From contig WREG01000023.1 in the NCBI GenBank assembly GCA_009779455.1, forward strand, positions 1 through 15,951: DNA of 15,951 nucleotides. Direction: 5' to 3'. The notes under the pieces were generated by a model, which saw nothing but the letters and a program-made list of their open reading frames with translations, did not search any database and was not told the DNA's origin. This document shows, one piece after another, positions 6,742 to 14,325 of the stretch (the stretch's first letter is position 1; every line of letters begins with the position of its first letter). The DNA is from Oscillospiraceae bacterium (GTDB taxonomy: Bacteria > Bacillota > Clostridia > Oscillospirales > Acutalibacteraceae). The position numbers and the translations under genes are program-made.

Positions 6742-9700
6742 ATGCGAAAAAGCGATTTGGTAAACGTTTTTATGGGGACGGCGGGTTCGGGCAAGGCCGT
6801 CGTCGGCCCGCAAGTCCCGCACGGAATGGTCAAACTCGCCCCGCAGACATATTCGCTGCCCAACGCAGGGTACGACTATGACGACGACGTCACCCTCGGT
6901 TTCGGCCACACGCATATCGAGGGCATCGGCGGCAGCGGCAGCCGCGGCTATCTGATGCTCATGCCCGCGACGGGCGAATTCACCCCGAATGAGCGGGAAT
7001 ACTGCTCCAAATTTTCTCACAAAAAAGAACGTGCGTCCGTAGGCTATTACGGCGTCGATTTGCTTAGGTATAACATAAAAACCGAACTCGCCGCAACGAA
7101 AAACTGCTCTGTTTTCCGTTGTACATATCCGAAAAACAGCGTTTCACGGCTTTATATCGACGTTTCGCACACGCTTTTGGCGCAATATCTGGCCGAGGAC
7201 GGCTTTATTGAGCAGACCGGCCCGGCCGAGCTGCGGGGTTACGGCATTTATCCCATCCTCCGCAGGGGTTCGCCTCAGATAAAGCTGTTCTTTTGCATCC
7301 GCGCCTCAAAGCCTTTTGAACGCGTCGTATATTGGCGGGAGGGGAAGGAATCCCCCGGCGCGGAATCGGCTTCAGGCACGCGCATGGGCGCTTCGACGGA
7401 GTTTTCGACAGCCGAAAATGAAACCGTATATTTCAAAACGGGCATATCGTATATAAGCGCGGAGCAGGCGGCCGCCAACCTCAACAATCAGATTCCCGCG
7501 TGGGACTTCGACGGAATTGTGGAGGACTGCAAAAGGCAGTGGGACGAAGCGCTCTCCGTCATTGACATAAAGACATATGACGGGACCGTCGAACGTATTT
7601 TTTACAGCGACCTGTACCGCAGCCTGAACGTCCCCGTTGATTATACCGAGGACGGGAAGTTTTTCATGGGCGCCGACGGCAAATCCGGCGTCCGCAATGC
7701 GGAAGGCCGCACATACTACAGCGACATCTGGGCCATATGGGACACCTTCCGCTCCACCCACGCGCTCCACCATCTGATTGACCCGGAGCGGCAGGACGAC
7801 GTGGCGTGGTCGGTTTTGGAAAACTACATCGTGGCGGGCAAGCTGCCTATGTCGCCCGCGCCCTGCCTCGGCCTCGTCCCGTGCATGATCGGCCATCACG
7901 CCGCGTCGGTTTTTACCGAAGCTTACGCGAAAGGCCGCCGTAATTTCGATTATAAGACGGCTTTTCAGGCCATGAAGGAAGCCACGACAAGGATAGATAT
8001 CGGTTCGGAGGGCGTCCCGAAGGATTATGCCGAACAGGGCTACATGGCGGGCGACGGCAGCGACGAGGACGACCATTCCGTTTCATACACCCTTGAGCTT
8101 ACCTATGACGACTGGTGTACCGCCGAAATGGCGAAATACCTGGGCGACACGGAAGCATATGAATTCCTTTCGGCGCGTTCCAAAAATTATAAAAATGTTT
8201 TCGACCCGCAGACCGGGTTCGTACGCCGCAAAAATGCCGAAGGCGAATTTACGGAACCGTTCAACCCCAACGACTCGCACAAGCGCGGCTTCTGCGAATG
8301 CTCGCCCTGGGAATATACAACCCTCGTGCCGCACGACATACAGGGCATAATCAACCTGATGGGCGGGGACGAGCGCATGGCCGAACATATCGACGGGACG
8401 TTTTCCAACAACCGTTTCAACCACATAAACGAAACCGCCTTCCACATCCCGTTTATCTACAATTTCGCCCGCGTACCGCATAAAACTATGGAGGTCTGCC
8501 GCAGGTATATGCCCACGGTCCACAATCTCAGCCCCGGCGGGCTATACGGGGAGGATGATTCAGGCGCGATGTCCTCGTGGTTCGCGTTTATCGCGATGGG
8601 GCTGTTCCCCTCCTGCCCCGGACGCCCCTGCTACACGCTGACGTCCCCGGCATTTGAGGAATGGACGCTGCGCCTCCCCGGCGGGAAGGCCTTCACAGTG
8701 GAAGCGATTAATAATTCCGAAAAAAATATATATATCCAAAGCGCGAAGCTTAACGGCGAGGCGCATGATAAATCATATCTTTTACACGCCGAAATAATGG
8801 CGGGAGGGAAACTGGAGCTTATTATGGGCGAAACCCCGTCGTCATGGGCGACAAGCTTTGATTCCGCGCCCCCCTCTGAAACAGCAAGCTCGCCGGAGTT
8901 TGAAATCATGGATATAAAATTGCCGCCTTTGCTGCGTTCCGGGGAAGAAGCCGAAGCGCTTGTGACGCTTAAAAACAGCGGCGTCTGCGGCTCCTTCATT
9001 TGCAAAGTGACGGAAAACGGCCTGCTGCGCGGCAGCGCGGTCTGCTATTTGGACGCGGGCGCGTCCGGCGTGTTTCACGCCCCGTTCACGGCCTACGACG
9101 CGGCGGCAACGGAAATCATGGTCGGCGGCGTAGCCTGCCCGGTTAAAATAAGCGGTTCTGAACAGGCAAATTTTGTATTCGGCGCGATAAAAACCGACAA
9201 AATGATGATAAAATCCGGCAATCCCGAAGAAGAATTCACGGTTTCATGCAAAATAAAAAATGAAGGCTCCGTTGCCGACACGCAAACAGCGCCTTGTTAT
9301 TTAAACGGCGAAATAATCGAAAATCAAGCGGTGATACTACGCGCCGGAGAAGAAAAAAACGTGTCATTCCGCCTTAAACCCACTTCGCCGGGCAGCCACT
9401 ATGCACGCATAGGGCAAAGCGGCCTCGTCGAGCTTGATATCGTCTCGAAACCTGATGAAAACAAATGGATAATGTGGCGGGGTTGCGTCGCGGAGTTCGG
9501 CGCGGCGGGCGGTAATCTGTATATCCGCGCCGCCGGCAGCCAGCACCAATACCCGAACGACGTCTCCAACCAGATGCGCTACGGCATCCTGTTTGGACGT
9601 CACAGGGTTTCCGGCGATTTTGACGCGGTTGTACGCGTCGAATATGAGGAATATACCACGCCATACGCGTCCCACGGCATCGTCGTCAAAAACAGCCCGG

Positions 9701-10131
9701 ATAAACCGTGGGTAGACGCGGGCGGGCTTATTTATTCGGGCGCGATGTCCTCGCGGGGATTTTTCGTCAAGCACTACGGGACGCCCGACGGGGACAACCC
9801 GCCCGTCCTTGCCGTTGACGGCCCCGAAGCGCCGTACCTGTTCCGCGTCGAAAAGCGCGGCAGGCATTTTGAATGCTCCTACAGCAAGGATGACGGGAAC
9901 ACGTGGATACGCCAGGGCGGGTTCACACTGGAAAACGCCGCCGAAGAGCAGTATGTCGGCTTATTTGTAAACTCCTGCGTGCCAGACATGAGGCTCGTGA
10001 AGTTCACGGACTTTGAAATTGCAACGGTCAGGACGGACACCCCGGATTTCCCCTTCGCTTCCTCAGGCAACCGGGAATGGAGCGGCAAAAACATAGACGC
10101 CTACAATGCCAACCCTACGGTACACAGATGA
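6742..10131 (+). CDS. GH92 family alpha-mannosidase-type glycoside hydrolase with C-terminal beta-domains
   Basis: GH92 enzymes are calcium-dependent inverting exo-alpha-mannosidases. The N-terminal beta-sandwich begins at once (VNVFMGTAGSG, then GFGHTHIEGIGGSGSRGY), and the (alpha/alpha)6 domain carries YYSDIWAIWDTFRSTH. Candidate catalytic residues are the acid E519 in CECSPWEYTT and base pair D605/D606 in YGEDDSGAMSSWF. The family motif near NEPSHH reads NETAFHIPF here, so linkage preference may differ. The GH92 part ends near residue 705. About 400 further residues follow: two CARDB/Ig-like domains (roughly 718-800 and 805-905) and a concanavalin/DUF1349-like domain (912-1110, from WIMWRG to FTDFEIAT). 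No signal peptide is visible, although most studied members are exported, so it may act in the cytoplasm after import. TAGGAG at 6725-6730 supports the start. Confidence 0.9.
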   Translation: MRKSDLVNVFMGTAGSGKAVVGPQVPHGMVKLAPQTYSLPNAGYDYDDDVTLGFGHTHIEGIGGSGSRGYLMLMPATGEFTPNEREYCSKFSHKKERASVGYYGVDLLRYNIKTELAATKNCSVFRCTYPKNSVSRLYIDVSHTLLAQYLAEDGFIEQTGPAELRGYGIYPILRRGSPQIKLFFCIRASKPFERVVYWREGKESPGAESASGTRMGASTEFSTAENETVYFKTGISYISAEQAAANLNNQIPAWDFDGIVEDCKRQWDEALSVIDIKTYDGTVERIFYSDLYRSLNVPVDYTEDGKFFMGADGKSGVRNAEGRTYYSDIWAIWDTFRSTHALHHLIDPERQDDVAWSVLENYIVAGKLPMSPAPCLGLVPCMIGHHAASVFTEAYAKGRRNFDYKTAFQAMKEATTRIDIGSEGVPKDYAEQGYMAGDGSDEDDHSVSYTLELTYDDWCTAEMAKYLGDTEAYEFLSARSKNYKNVFDPQTGFVRRKNAEGEFTEPFNPNDSHKRGFCECSPWEYTTLVPHDIQGIINLMGGDERMAEHIDGTFSNNRFNHINETAFHIPFIYNFARVPHKTMEVCRRYMPTVHNLSPGGLYGEDDSGAMSSWFAFIAMGLFPSCPGRPCYTLTSPAFEEWTLRLPGGKAFTVEAINNSEKNIYIQSAKLNGEAHDKSYLLHAEIMAGGKLELIMGETPSSWATSFDSAPPSETASSPEFEIMDIKLPPLLRSGEEAEALVTLKNSGVCGSFICKVTENGLLRGSAVCYLDAGASGVFHAPFTAYDAAATEIMVGGVACPVKISGSEQANFVFGAIKTDKMMIKSGNPEEEFTVSCKIKNEGSVADTQTAPCYLNGEIIENQAVILRAGEEKNVSFRLKPTSPGSHYARIGQSGLVELDIVSKPDENKWIMWRGCVAEFGAAGGNLYIRAAGSQHQYPNDVSNQMRYGILFGRHRVSGDFDAVVRVEYEEYTTPYASHGIVVKNSPDKPWVDAGGLIYSGAMSSRGFFVKHYGTPDGDNPPVLAVDGPEAPYLFRVEKRGRHFECSYSKDDGNTWIRQGGFTLENAAEEQYVGLFVNSCVPDMRLVKFTDFEIATVRTDTPDFPFASSGNREWSGKNIDAYNANPTVHR

Positions 10132-10145
10132 CGGGGAGCTTAATT

Positions 10146-10565
10146 ATGGACAAAAATTTATATTTACTATTACAAGAAATTAGAAAAAAATATGGAATGT
10201 TTTTTGGATGCAAATCGCTTAGACGTTTATTAGATTTTATAAATGGGTATATAGAATGCATATGTGACCGGGATGGCGTCCATCCTGAATATCTGGGGAT
10301 GGATTTTTTAGTCTATATTGCTGATTTATATAATGTTTCAGAAAATAAACATTGGTCTAGCATAATCATATCAAATTCCAAATCAGATGAAGAGGCATTT
10401 GATAAATTTTACGAGCATATGGAAGAATTTTTAAAATTAAAAGGTGATAATTCTTATTATTTATTACCTGATGAAGAAATAAGCGATTATAGAAAAAATG
10501 ATATTTCAAGAAATATGTCTAAAATGATTTTGTTAGAAAAACATCGGCAGGCCAACGGATATTGA
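10146..10565 (+). CDS. Small AT-rich gene, immunity-protein-like
   Basis: A 139-residue soluble protein. LLLQEIRKKYGMFFGCKSL, followed by LLDFINGY, a tryptophan in KHWSSIIIS and EEAFDKFYEHMEEFL, recalls the short 'GMYLG-KS-L-FI-GY ... W-II ... EAF-FY' proteins found beside polymorphic toxins and often thought to be immunity proteins; this match is from memory. Base composition is far more AT-rich than all neighbours until about 10540, where GC-rich sequence resumes, so the last residues (RQANGY) may come from the adjoining GH92 remnant and the native C terminus may be lost. The ATG at 10146 is preferred over the in-frame ATG at 10077, which overlaps the GH92 gene; GGGGAG (10133-10138) precedes it. 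No cognate toxin is visible. It looks horizontally acquired. Confidence 0.7.
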   Translation: MDKNLYLLLQEIRKKYGMFFGCKSLRRLLDFINGYIECICDRDGVHPEYLGMDFLVYIADLYNVSENKHWSSIIISNSKSDEEAFDKFYEHMEEFLKLKGDNSYYLLPDEEISDYRKNDISRNMSKMILLEKHRQANGY

Positions 10566-10633
10566 AAACGGGTTCACGCCGGGAAACGCTGCCGAAGAGC
10601 AATATGACACCCCGGATTTTCCGTTCGCCTCTA
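10543..10633 (+). pseudogene. Remnant of a GH92-type C-terminal module
   Basis: Bases 10569-10606 match 9918-9955 of the GH92 gene with 5 mismatches in 38. The sequence then jumps about 27 codons, in frame, to a match with 10037-10064. The remnant reads GFTPGNAAEEQY then DTPDFPFAS. Most differences in both parts are synonymous (aca/acg, gcc/gct, cag/caa, ttc/ttt, ccc/ccg, gct/gcc, tcc/tct), so it descends from a diverged homologous module rather than a recent copy. GC-rich coding-like sequence begins about 10543. It has no start of its own, and its end abuts the stop codon of the convergent acyltransferase gene. Confidence 0.75.
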
Positions 10634-11572
10634 ATTTTTTCCTTCGGGGCAATGATCCGTCCATTCGCGGACAACCCGGGGCTCGGCGCAGATTTCATCT
10701 ATCCTTTTCATAAAAGGTATGACTTTGTCAAAATCCATGGCACGGTGGTCTATCGCGATGCCCAGCGATATTATTCTCCTTATCGCTATTTCATCGTTGC
10801 CTGACGCGTTTGCAACAACGAACGGCCTTTTTTCAGCCGCCCCTATGGCAATGGCGCAGACCTGCGGCGGGATAATGTCGATAAGGGTGGCCCGGCCGTG
10901 ATGGTTCGGCCAAAGGGAACCTATGTTTGATACCGTCACGGTACCCTGCTCTATATCTTTTTTGGTAAGCCTGTCTTGCTCGGGTATTCCAAAATAATCT
11001 TTTCTCGCCTGCCCTTTTAAATTCTTATCAAAATATTTTTTGGCGACGCATACGAGAAGCTTGGGGCCGGCCGTCAGAAGCCGGCCCTTTTTAACGGCGT
11101 TCACGGTGTATTTGATGCCTGTATCGCACAACACGGCGTCGATATGCGTGTTTTCAAGACGGCGGGCAACGTCTTTTATGTAAGCGGTCATTTCGTCGAG
11201 GTTTTTATTGCCGAAATCCTTCATGTTTACAGTCATCATCTCACCTTTGACGCAAAGCATCGGCATGGTTATATCTATGTTTTCGAATAGATCTATCCTG
11301 CCGCTGACAAGCTTCCGCCTAAAATCTATGTGGCCGTTCATGGCGGGCGCCGCCTTCAGGCCCTCGCAAACGATTTTGAGCATAAGGGTGTTTACGCTGA
11401 TTTTTATATCACATTCTCTTCCCATATTAATGTTTTTCAGTTCAGCCAGCAAACCCGTTACGTCCGCATCATATGAATAGGCGGCATGTGGCACTGTTTC
11501 CCATGATTCTGAGGTCATATTGGCGATGATTCTTTCGCGCATACCGAAAACACGCGTATCTGCGATCTTCAT
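10631..11572 (-). CDS. Stand-alone E2-type (CAT-fold) acyltransferase, no lipoyl domain
   Basis: A 313-residue protein matching the catalytic domain of 2-oxoacid dehydrogenase E2 acyltransferases. GTVTVSNIGSL corresponds to the GTFTISNLG signature, and the C-terminal DHRAMDF gives the catalytic H276-xxx-D280 pair of the chloramphenicol acetyltransferase fold. The usual glycine after that Asp is Phe here. The lipoyl and E3/E1-binding domains of true E2 proteins are absent, and no E1 or E3 gene is nearby, so it is unlikely to be part of a dehydrogenase complex. It more likely moves an acyl group from CoA or another carrier to an unknown acceptor. The gene follows the radical SAM gene by 56 bp on the same strand, and its start is preceded by AAGGA (complement of 11586-11590) at a rather long 13-base spacing. 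An accessory acyltransferase for the radical SAM product is an inference. Confidence 0.82.
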   Translation of the reverse strand: MKIADTRVFGMRERIIANMTSESWETVPHAAYSYDADVTGLLAELKNINMGRECDIKISVNTLMLKIVCEGLKAAPAMNGHIDFRRKLVSGRIDLFENIDITMPMLCVKGEMMTVNMKDFGNKNLDEMTAYIKDVARRLENTHIDAVLCDTGIKYTVNAVKKGRLLTAGPKLLVCVAKKYFDKNLKGQARKDYFGIPEQDRLTKKDIEQGTVTVSNIGSLWPNHHGRATLIDIIPPQVCAIAIGAAEKRPFVVANASGNDEIAIRRIISLGIAIDHRAMDFDKVIPFMKRIDEICAEPRVVREWTDHCPEGKN

Positions 11573-11628
11573 TATTAAATTTTTATCCTTTCCGTGAGCT
11601 TATGCTTGTTTTTAATGAACCGAAAGTT

Positions 11629-13059
11629 CTATTCAAATTCTTCGAAATCCCTGACGCGGCCCGCCTCGAAATCCGCATACATCTCAATGCTCCGCGAGCT
11701 TCTTTGAAGCTGGCCGTATTTATCGGTCATCCTGTCCGCGGTTTCCTTCCATTTTTTGGCCACGTCAACACTTTTATTGAAAATATCTTCCGCCGTCTCG
11801 GGATTCGCCAAATCCGTGGATTTCGCCCCGCTCAACTCAACGACCTTTTTCAGCGCGCCGGGGCTGTCCAATACGGGGCATGGGCGCAAATGGTTGTCAG
11901 TAAAGGGCTGACGATTCCTATAGGCCTTAAACACGGGGCTTTGCAGGGCGTCAATAAAAGAAGCTTCCTTAATGTTCACATTGGAATAATGGGCGAATAC
12001 GCAGGGTTCGCAGTCGCCGTTTGAGCTTATGTGAAAATACTGCTTGCCCGCCGCGACGCATCCGTGTACAAATTCGCCGTCATTAAAGAAATCTATGGGG
12101 AAAAAGGGCTTTTCACGCCGCCATTTACGCACCTGATCGTACATTTTTTCGCGCTGCTCCGCAGTCACCATCAAGTTTGCAGGGGCACCCGCCCCTACGG
12201 GGACATATGTAAAGAACCATGAGAAAATAACGCCCTGATCGATAAGAAAATCCGCGTATTCGTCGGTTGCTATGACATCGACGTTTTCTTTCGTGTAGCA
12301 GATCGATGTCCCGAAAGGCAAACCCCGCGCTTTCAGGCGGGCCATAGCCGCAAGCACAGTTTTATAAACGCCTTTGCCCCGGCGCGCATCGGTCGTTTCC
12401 TCGTTGCCCTCTATCGAAAAAGTGACAAACATATTGCCTACGCGCACAAGCTCGTCCGCGAAGGCGTCGTCGCAGAGCGTTCCGTTTGTAAACGCGAGGA
12501 ACAGGCAGTCAGGGTTTTCCCCGCATATGCGGATGAGGTCGTCTTTCCTCATTAACGGCTCGCCCCCGGTGTAAAGATAGAAATATACGCCGAGTTCCCT
12601 GCCCTCTTTGATAATTTTGTTCAGGTCGTCATATGACAGCTGATGAGCCTTGCTGTATTCCGCGGACCAGCAGCCCTCGCACTTCAGGTTGCAGGCCGCC
12701 GTAGGGTCTATAAGAACCGTCCAGGGGACGTTGCAGTCATGTTCTTTCATGGCTTTTTTCCGTGTTTCAAACGAGTCGAACAATACGTTTTTAACAGGCG
12801 CTATTAATTTTTCCATAATGTCGATATCCGTATCCCTGACTACCCTCTCAAAAAAAGCTATCCACGGGTTGTCAGGCTTCGAAAAGCCCTTTTTCAACCC
12901 CTGAACAAGTTTATTGACAGTCTCGTCGGCCTCGGCCGCTTCCTCGAAATTTCCGAGAAGCGTCAACGCGTTGCCGACAAAGTCCTCGCGCAAAAAATTC
13001 ACGCCCCGGCGGAACATAAAATTCCCGGCTTTCGCATTTGCGGTTGATGTTAAATTCAT
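11629..13059 (-). CDS. Radical SAM enzyme with SPASM-like C-terminal cysteines
   Basis: A 476-residue S-adenosylmethionine radical enzyme. The [4Fe-4S] motif is C123-xxx-C127-xx-C130 (ACNLKCEGCW), followed by the GGEP SAM-binding motif at 165-168. C334, C350, C353 and C394 (HGC...GDCEPC...RPCP) form a SPASM/twitch-like set for an auxiliary cluster. An N-terminal helical extension of about 110 residues and a charged C-terminal tail (410-476) flank the core. The start at 13059 is chosen over 13146 because AAGGAAGG (complement of 13067-13074) stands 7 bases upstream and the longer form would overlap the end of the preceding gene. It lies 44 bp after the exported-protein gene and before the E2-like gene. 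No precursor peptide was found, so the substrate could be a lipid or small molecule; family role unknown. Confidence 0.88.
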   Translation of the reverse strand: MNLTSTANAKAGNFMFRRGVNFLREDFVGNALTLLGNFEEAAEADETVNKLVQGLKKGFSKPDNPWIAFFERVVRDTDIDIMEKLIAPVKNVLFDSFETRKKAMKEHDCNVPWTVLIDPTAACNLKCEGCWSAEYSKAHQLSYDDLNKIIKEGRELGVYFYLYTGGEPLMRKDDLIRICGENPDCLFLAFTNGTLCDDAFADELVRVGNMFVTFSIEGNEETTDARRGKGVYKTVLAAMARLKARGLPFGTSICYTKENVDVIATDEYADFLIDQGVIFSWFFTYVPVGAGAPANLMVTAEQREKMYDQVRKWRREKPFFPIDFFNDGEFVHGCVAAGKQYFHISSNGDCEPCVFAHYSNVNIKEASFIDALQSPVFKAYRNRQPFTDNHLRPCPVLDSPGALKKVVELSGAKSTDLANPETAEDIFNKSVDVAKKWKETADRMTDKYGQLQRSSRSIEMYADFEAGRVRDFEEFE

Positions 13060-13103
13060 TGAAATACCTTCCTTTTCTTTTAAAATTATATATTTTCCGG
13101 CTC

Positions 13104-14096
13104 CTATTCGCTGATTGCTGATATTTCCCATTTTTCCGTTTTGCATCCGTCTATCACAGCGCTGCCCTTTATGCCCATCGCCTTCGCCACCCCCTCTATA
13201 TGCATGGGCATAGTATACGTGACGCTTGTTATCATTCCGACGCCGTTTATGTTTGCTGTGATAGCTGAACCCGTATAAACGATTTTCGCCGAAGTGACCG
13301 TCAGGAAGCTGATGTCCAAATTGCCGGTGTTTAAAAAACCCATAGCGGACGCGTTATGCTCGGGTATTTCATTCAAGCCGCAGGTTTCGGGTATTAATTG
13401 AAGATAAACCGTTAACCCGCCGCCGTTTTCTTCGGCCCTTATCGAGGAAACCCCGTTTGCTTTAAGGCTGAACGGCCCGTTTTGCGGAAGAAGGAGCGGT
13501 ATGGTTTTTCCCTCCCCGTCAACGGCCAGTCCCCCGTTAAATGACAATGTTTCATTTTTAGGCTTAACGACTTTGCCGACAAGACTGTTTATGACGCCTG
13601 AAGCCAGCGGCCCGCCTGTGCATTCGGCAACATTTGATTCAAACGTTTCAGCGCGGCTGACGGACAGCCCGCCTTTGAACGCCCTTGTCCTGTTAACCGC
13701 TTCCGTAAGCGCCTCAAGGCATTGCGCCGCATCCGCGAAAGAAGGGTTTTCTTTTTGGTCCGCGCCGACGGTTTCAATATCGGCAATATTCGACAGGGCC
13801 GCAGCCGGCTCTGCCGACGTTTGATGGGTTGAAAGACTCTCCTTCGGGACGGTATTGCCGTAGTTTTGTATTATATTTTCAGCGCCGTAAGCCGTTTGGG
13901 ACGGACGGGCGGTTTCCCCGTCAGTTTGTTTTTCGATAACGGCCCCGGGACTTGCCTGAGGCGGCGGATTTGTCCGAATTTCTTCAAAAGCCGTCATATA
14001 CATTTGGCCCGGCGGCGGGGGAAGGGAGTAAGCGGTGTACGCTAGGCATATAAATAGAACTACACAGGCGATAAGCGCCTTTTTTGAGAAACTCAT
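13104..14096 (-). CDS. Exported or membrane-anchored protein of unknown function
   Basis: A 330-residue protein with an N-terminal KK and hydrophobic helix (about residues 5-24, ALIACVVLFICLAYTAYS), then a Pro-rich stretch (LPPPPG). It could be a signal peptide cleaved near AYS or an anchor. Residues about 30-150 are low in complexity and rich in Thr, Ser, Pro, Ala and Gln, a likely extracellular linker. The C-terminal 190 residues look like a beta-rich domain with alternating hydrophobic residues, ending in TYTMPMHIEGVAKAMG then WEISAI. I do not recognise the family; a lipid-binding beta-barrel is only a guess. The ATG at 14096 is preferred to 14147 because GGAGGT (complement of 14101-14106) stands 4 bases upstream and it starts at the signal sequence. 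It is probably the first gene of the three-gene minus-strand operon. Confidence 0.85.
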   Translation of the reverse strand: MSFSKKALIACVVLFICLAYTAYSLPPPPGQMYMTAFEEIRTNPPPQASPGAVIEKQTDGETARPSQTAYGAENIIQNYGNTVPKESLSTHQTSAEPAAALSNIADIETVGADQKENPSFADAAQCLEALTEAVNRTRAFKGGLSVSRAETFESNVAECTGGPLASGVINSLVGKVVKPKNETLSFNGGLAVDGEGKTIPLLLPQNGPFSLKANGVSSIRAEENGGGLTVYLQLIPETCGLNEIPEHNASAMGFLNTGNLDISFLTVTSAKIVYTGSAITANINGVGMITSVTYTMPMHIEGVAKAMGIKGSAVIDGCKTEKWEISAISE

Positions 14097-14150
14097 ATTC
14101 ACCTCCGCCTGTTCTTTTATATTAATTGTATCAAACAAAACTCTCATCCG

Positions 14151-14186
14151 AATATCATGAGCTTTATATTCGCCTGTTATGATATT
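14151..14186. promoter_or_regulatory. Inverted repeat AATATCAT/ATGATATT in the minus-operon leader
   Basis: Perfect 8-bp arms (14151-14158 and 14179-14186) with 20 bases between lie just downstream of the predicted minus-strand start of transcription. This is a suitable place for a repressor site or leader hairpin. AT-rich context makes a chance dyad possible. Confidence 0.35.
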
Positions 14187-14195
14187 TACATTTGC

Positions 14196-14224
14196 TTTAT
14201 ATTTATTTTCATAAAAGACCGCAA
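14196..14224 (-). promoter_or_regulatory. Probable promoter for the minus-strand operon
   Basis: On the minus strand, TTGCGG (14219-14224) and TATAAA (14196-14201) are separated by exactly 17 bases. The -10 box matches 5 of 6 positions; the -35 box keeps only the TTG core. Transcription would start near 14189, about 93 bases before the exported-protein gene. Confidence 0.45.
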
Positions 14225-14239
14225 ATTAAATTGATTTTA

Positions 14240-14268
14240 TTGACTTATCTCTCAGGTTATGTTAAAAT
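14240..14268 (+). promoter_or_regulatory. Strong promoter for the DUF4838 gene
   Basis: TTGACT (14240-14245), a 17-base spacer and TAAAAT (14263-14268), with TG one base before the -10 box (extended -10). This is a near-consensus housekeeping promoter. Transcription would begin about 14275, giving a leader of roughly 87 bases. It stands back to back with the minus-strand promoter. Confidence 0.7.
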
Positions 14269-14283
14269 GGCTCTATCAAGCGC

Positions 14284-14298
14284 ATTGTTATCAACAAT
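14284..14298. promoter_or_regulatory. Operator-like palindrome just downstream of the transcription start
   Basis: ATTGTT and AACAAT flank a 3-base centre (ATC), forming a 15-bp dyad at about +10 to +24 of the DUF4838 transcript, typical of a roadblock or LacI/GalR-like repressor site. GTTATCAA within it recurs at 14336-14343. No regulator gene is in the window. Confidence 0.45.
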
Positions 14299-14307
14299 AA
14301 AGAACAA

Positions 14308-14325
14308 GGGGCGGGAAAATGCCCC
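14308..14325 (+). other. Short GC hairpin in the DUF4838 5' leader
   Basis: GGGGC (14308-14312) pairs with GCCCC (14321-14325) around an 8-base loop, in an otherwise AT-rich leader and 23 bases before AGGAGG (14349-14354). There is no T-tract, so it is not a terminator. It may influence mRNA stability or translation. Confidence 0.35.

Noticed and set aside
7372..8076. Long open frame on the minus strand inside the GH92 gene (234 codons), and another at 14326-15039 under the DUF4838 gene.
   Set aside because: Both are antisense shadows of GC-rich coding sequence, rich in Arg, Ala and His, with no recognisable domain and no ribosome binding site context.
12182..12195. GGGGC/GCCCC palindrome inside the radical SAM gene, resembling a fragment of a GC-rich dispersed repeat.
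   Set aside because: It is in frame, codes for a Gly/Ala/Pro loop plausible for the protein, and is only 14 bases long; insertion of a repeat cannot be shown.
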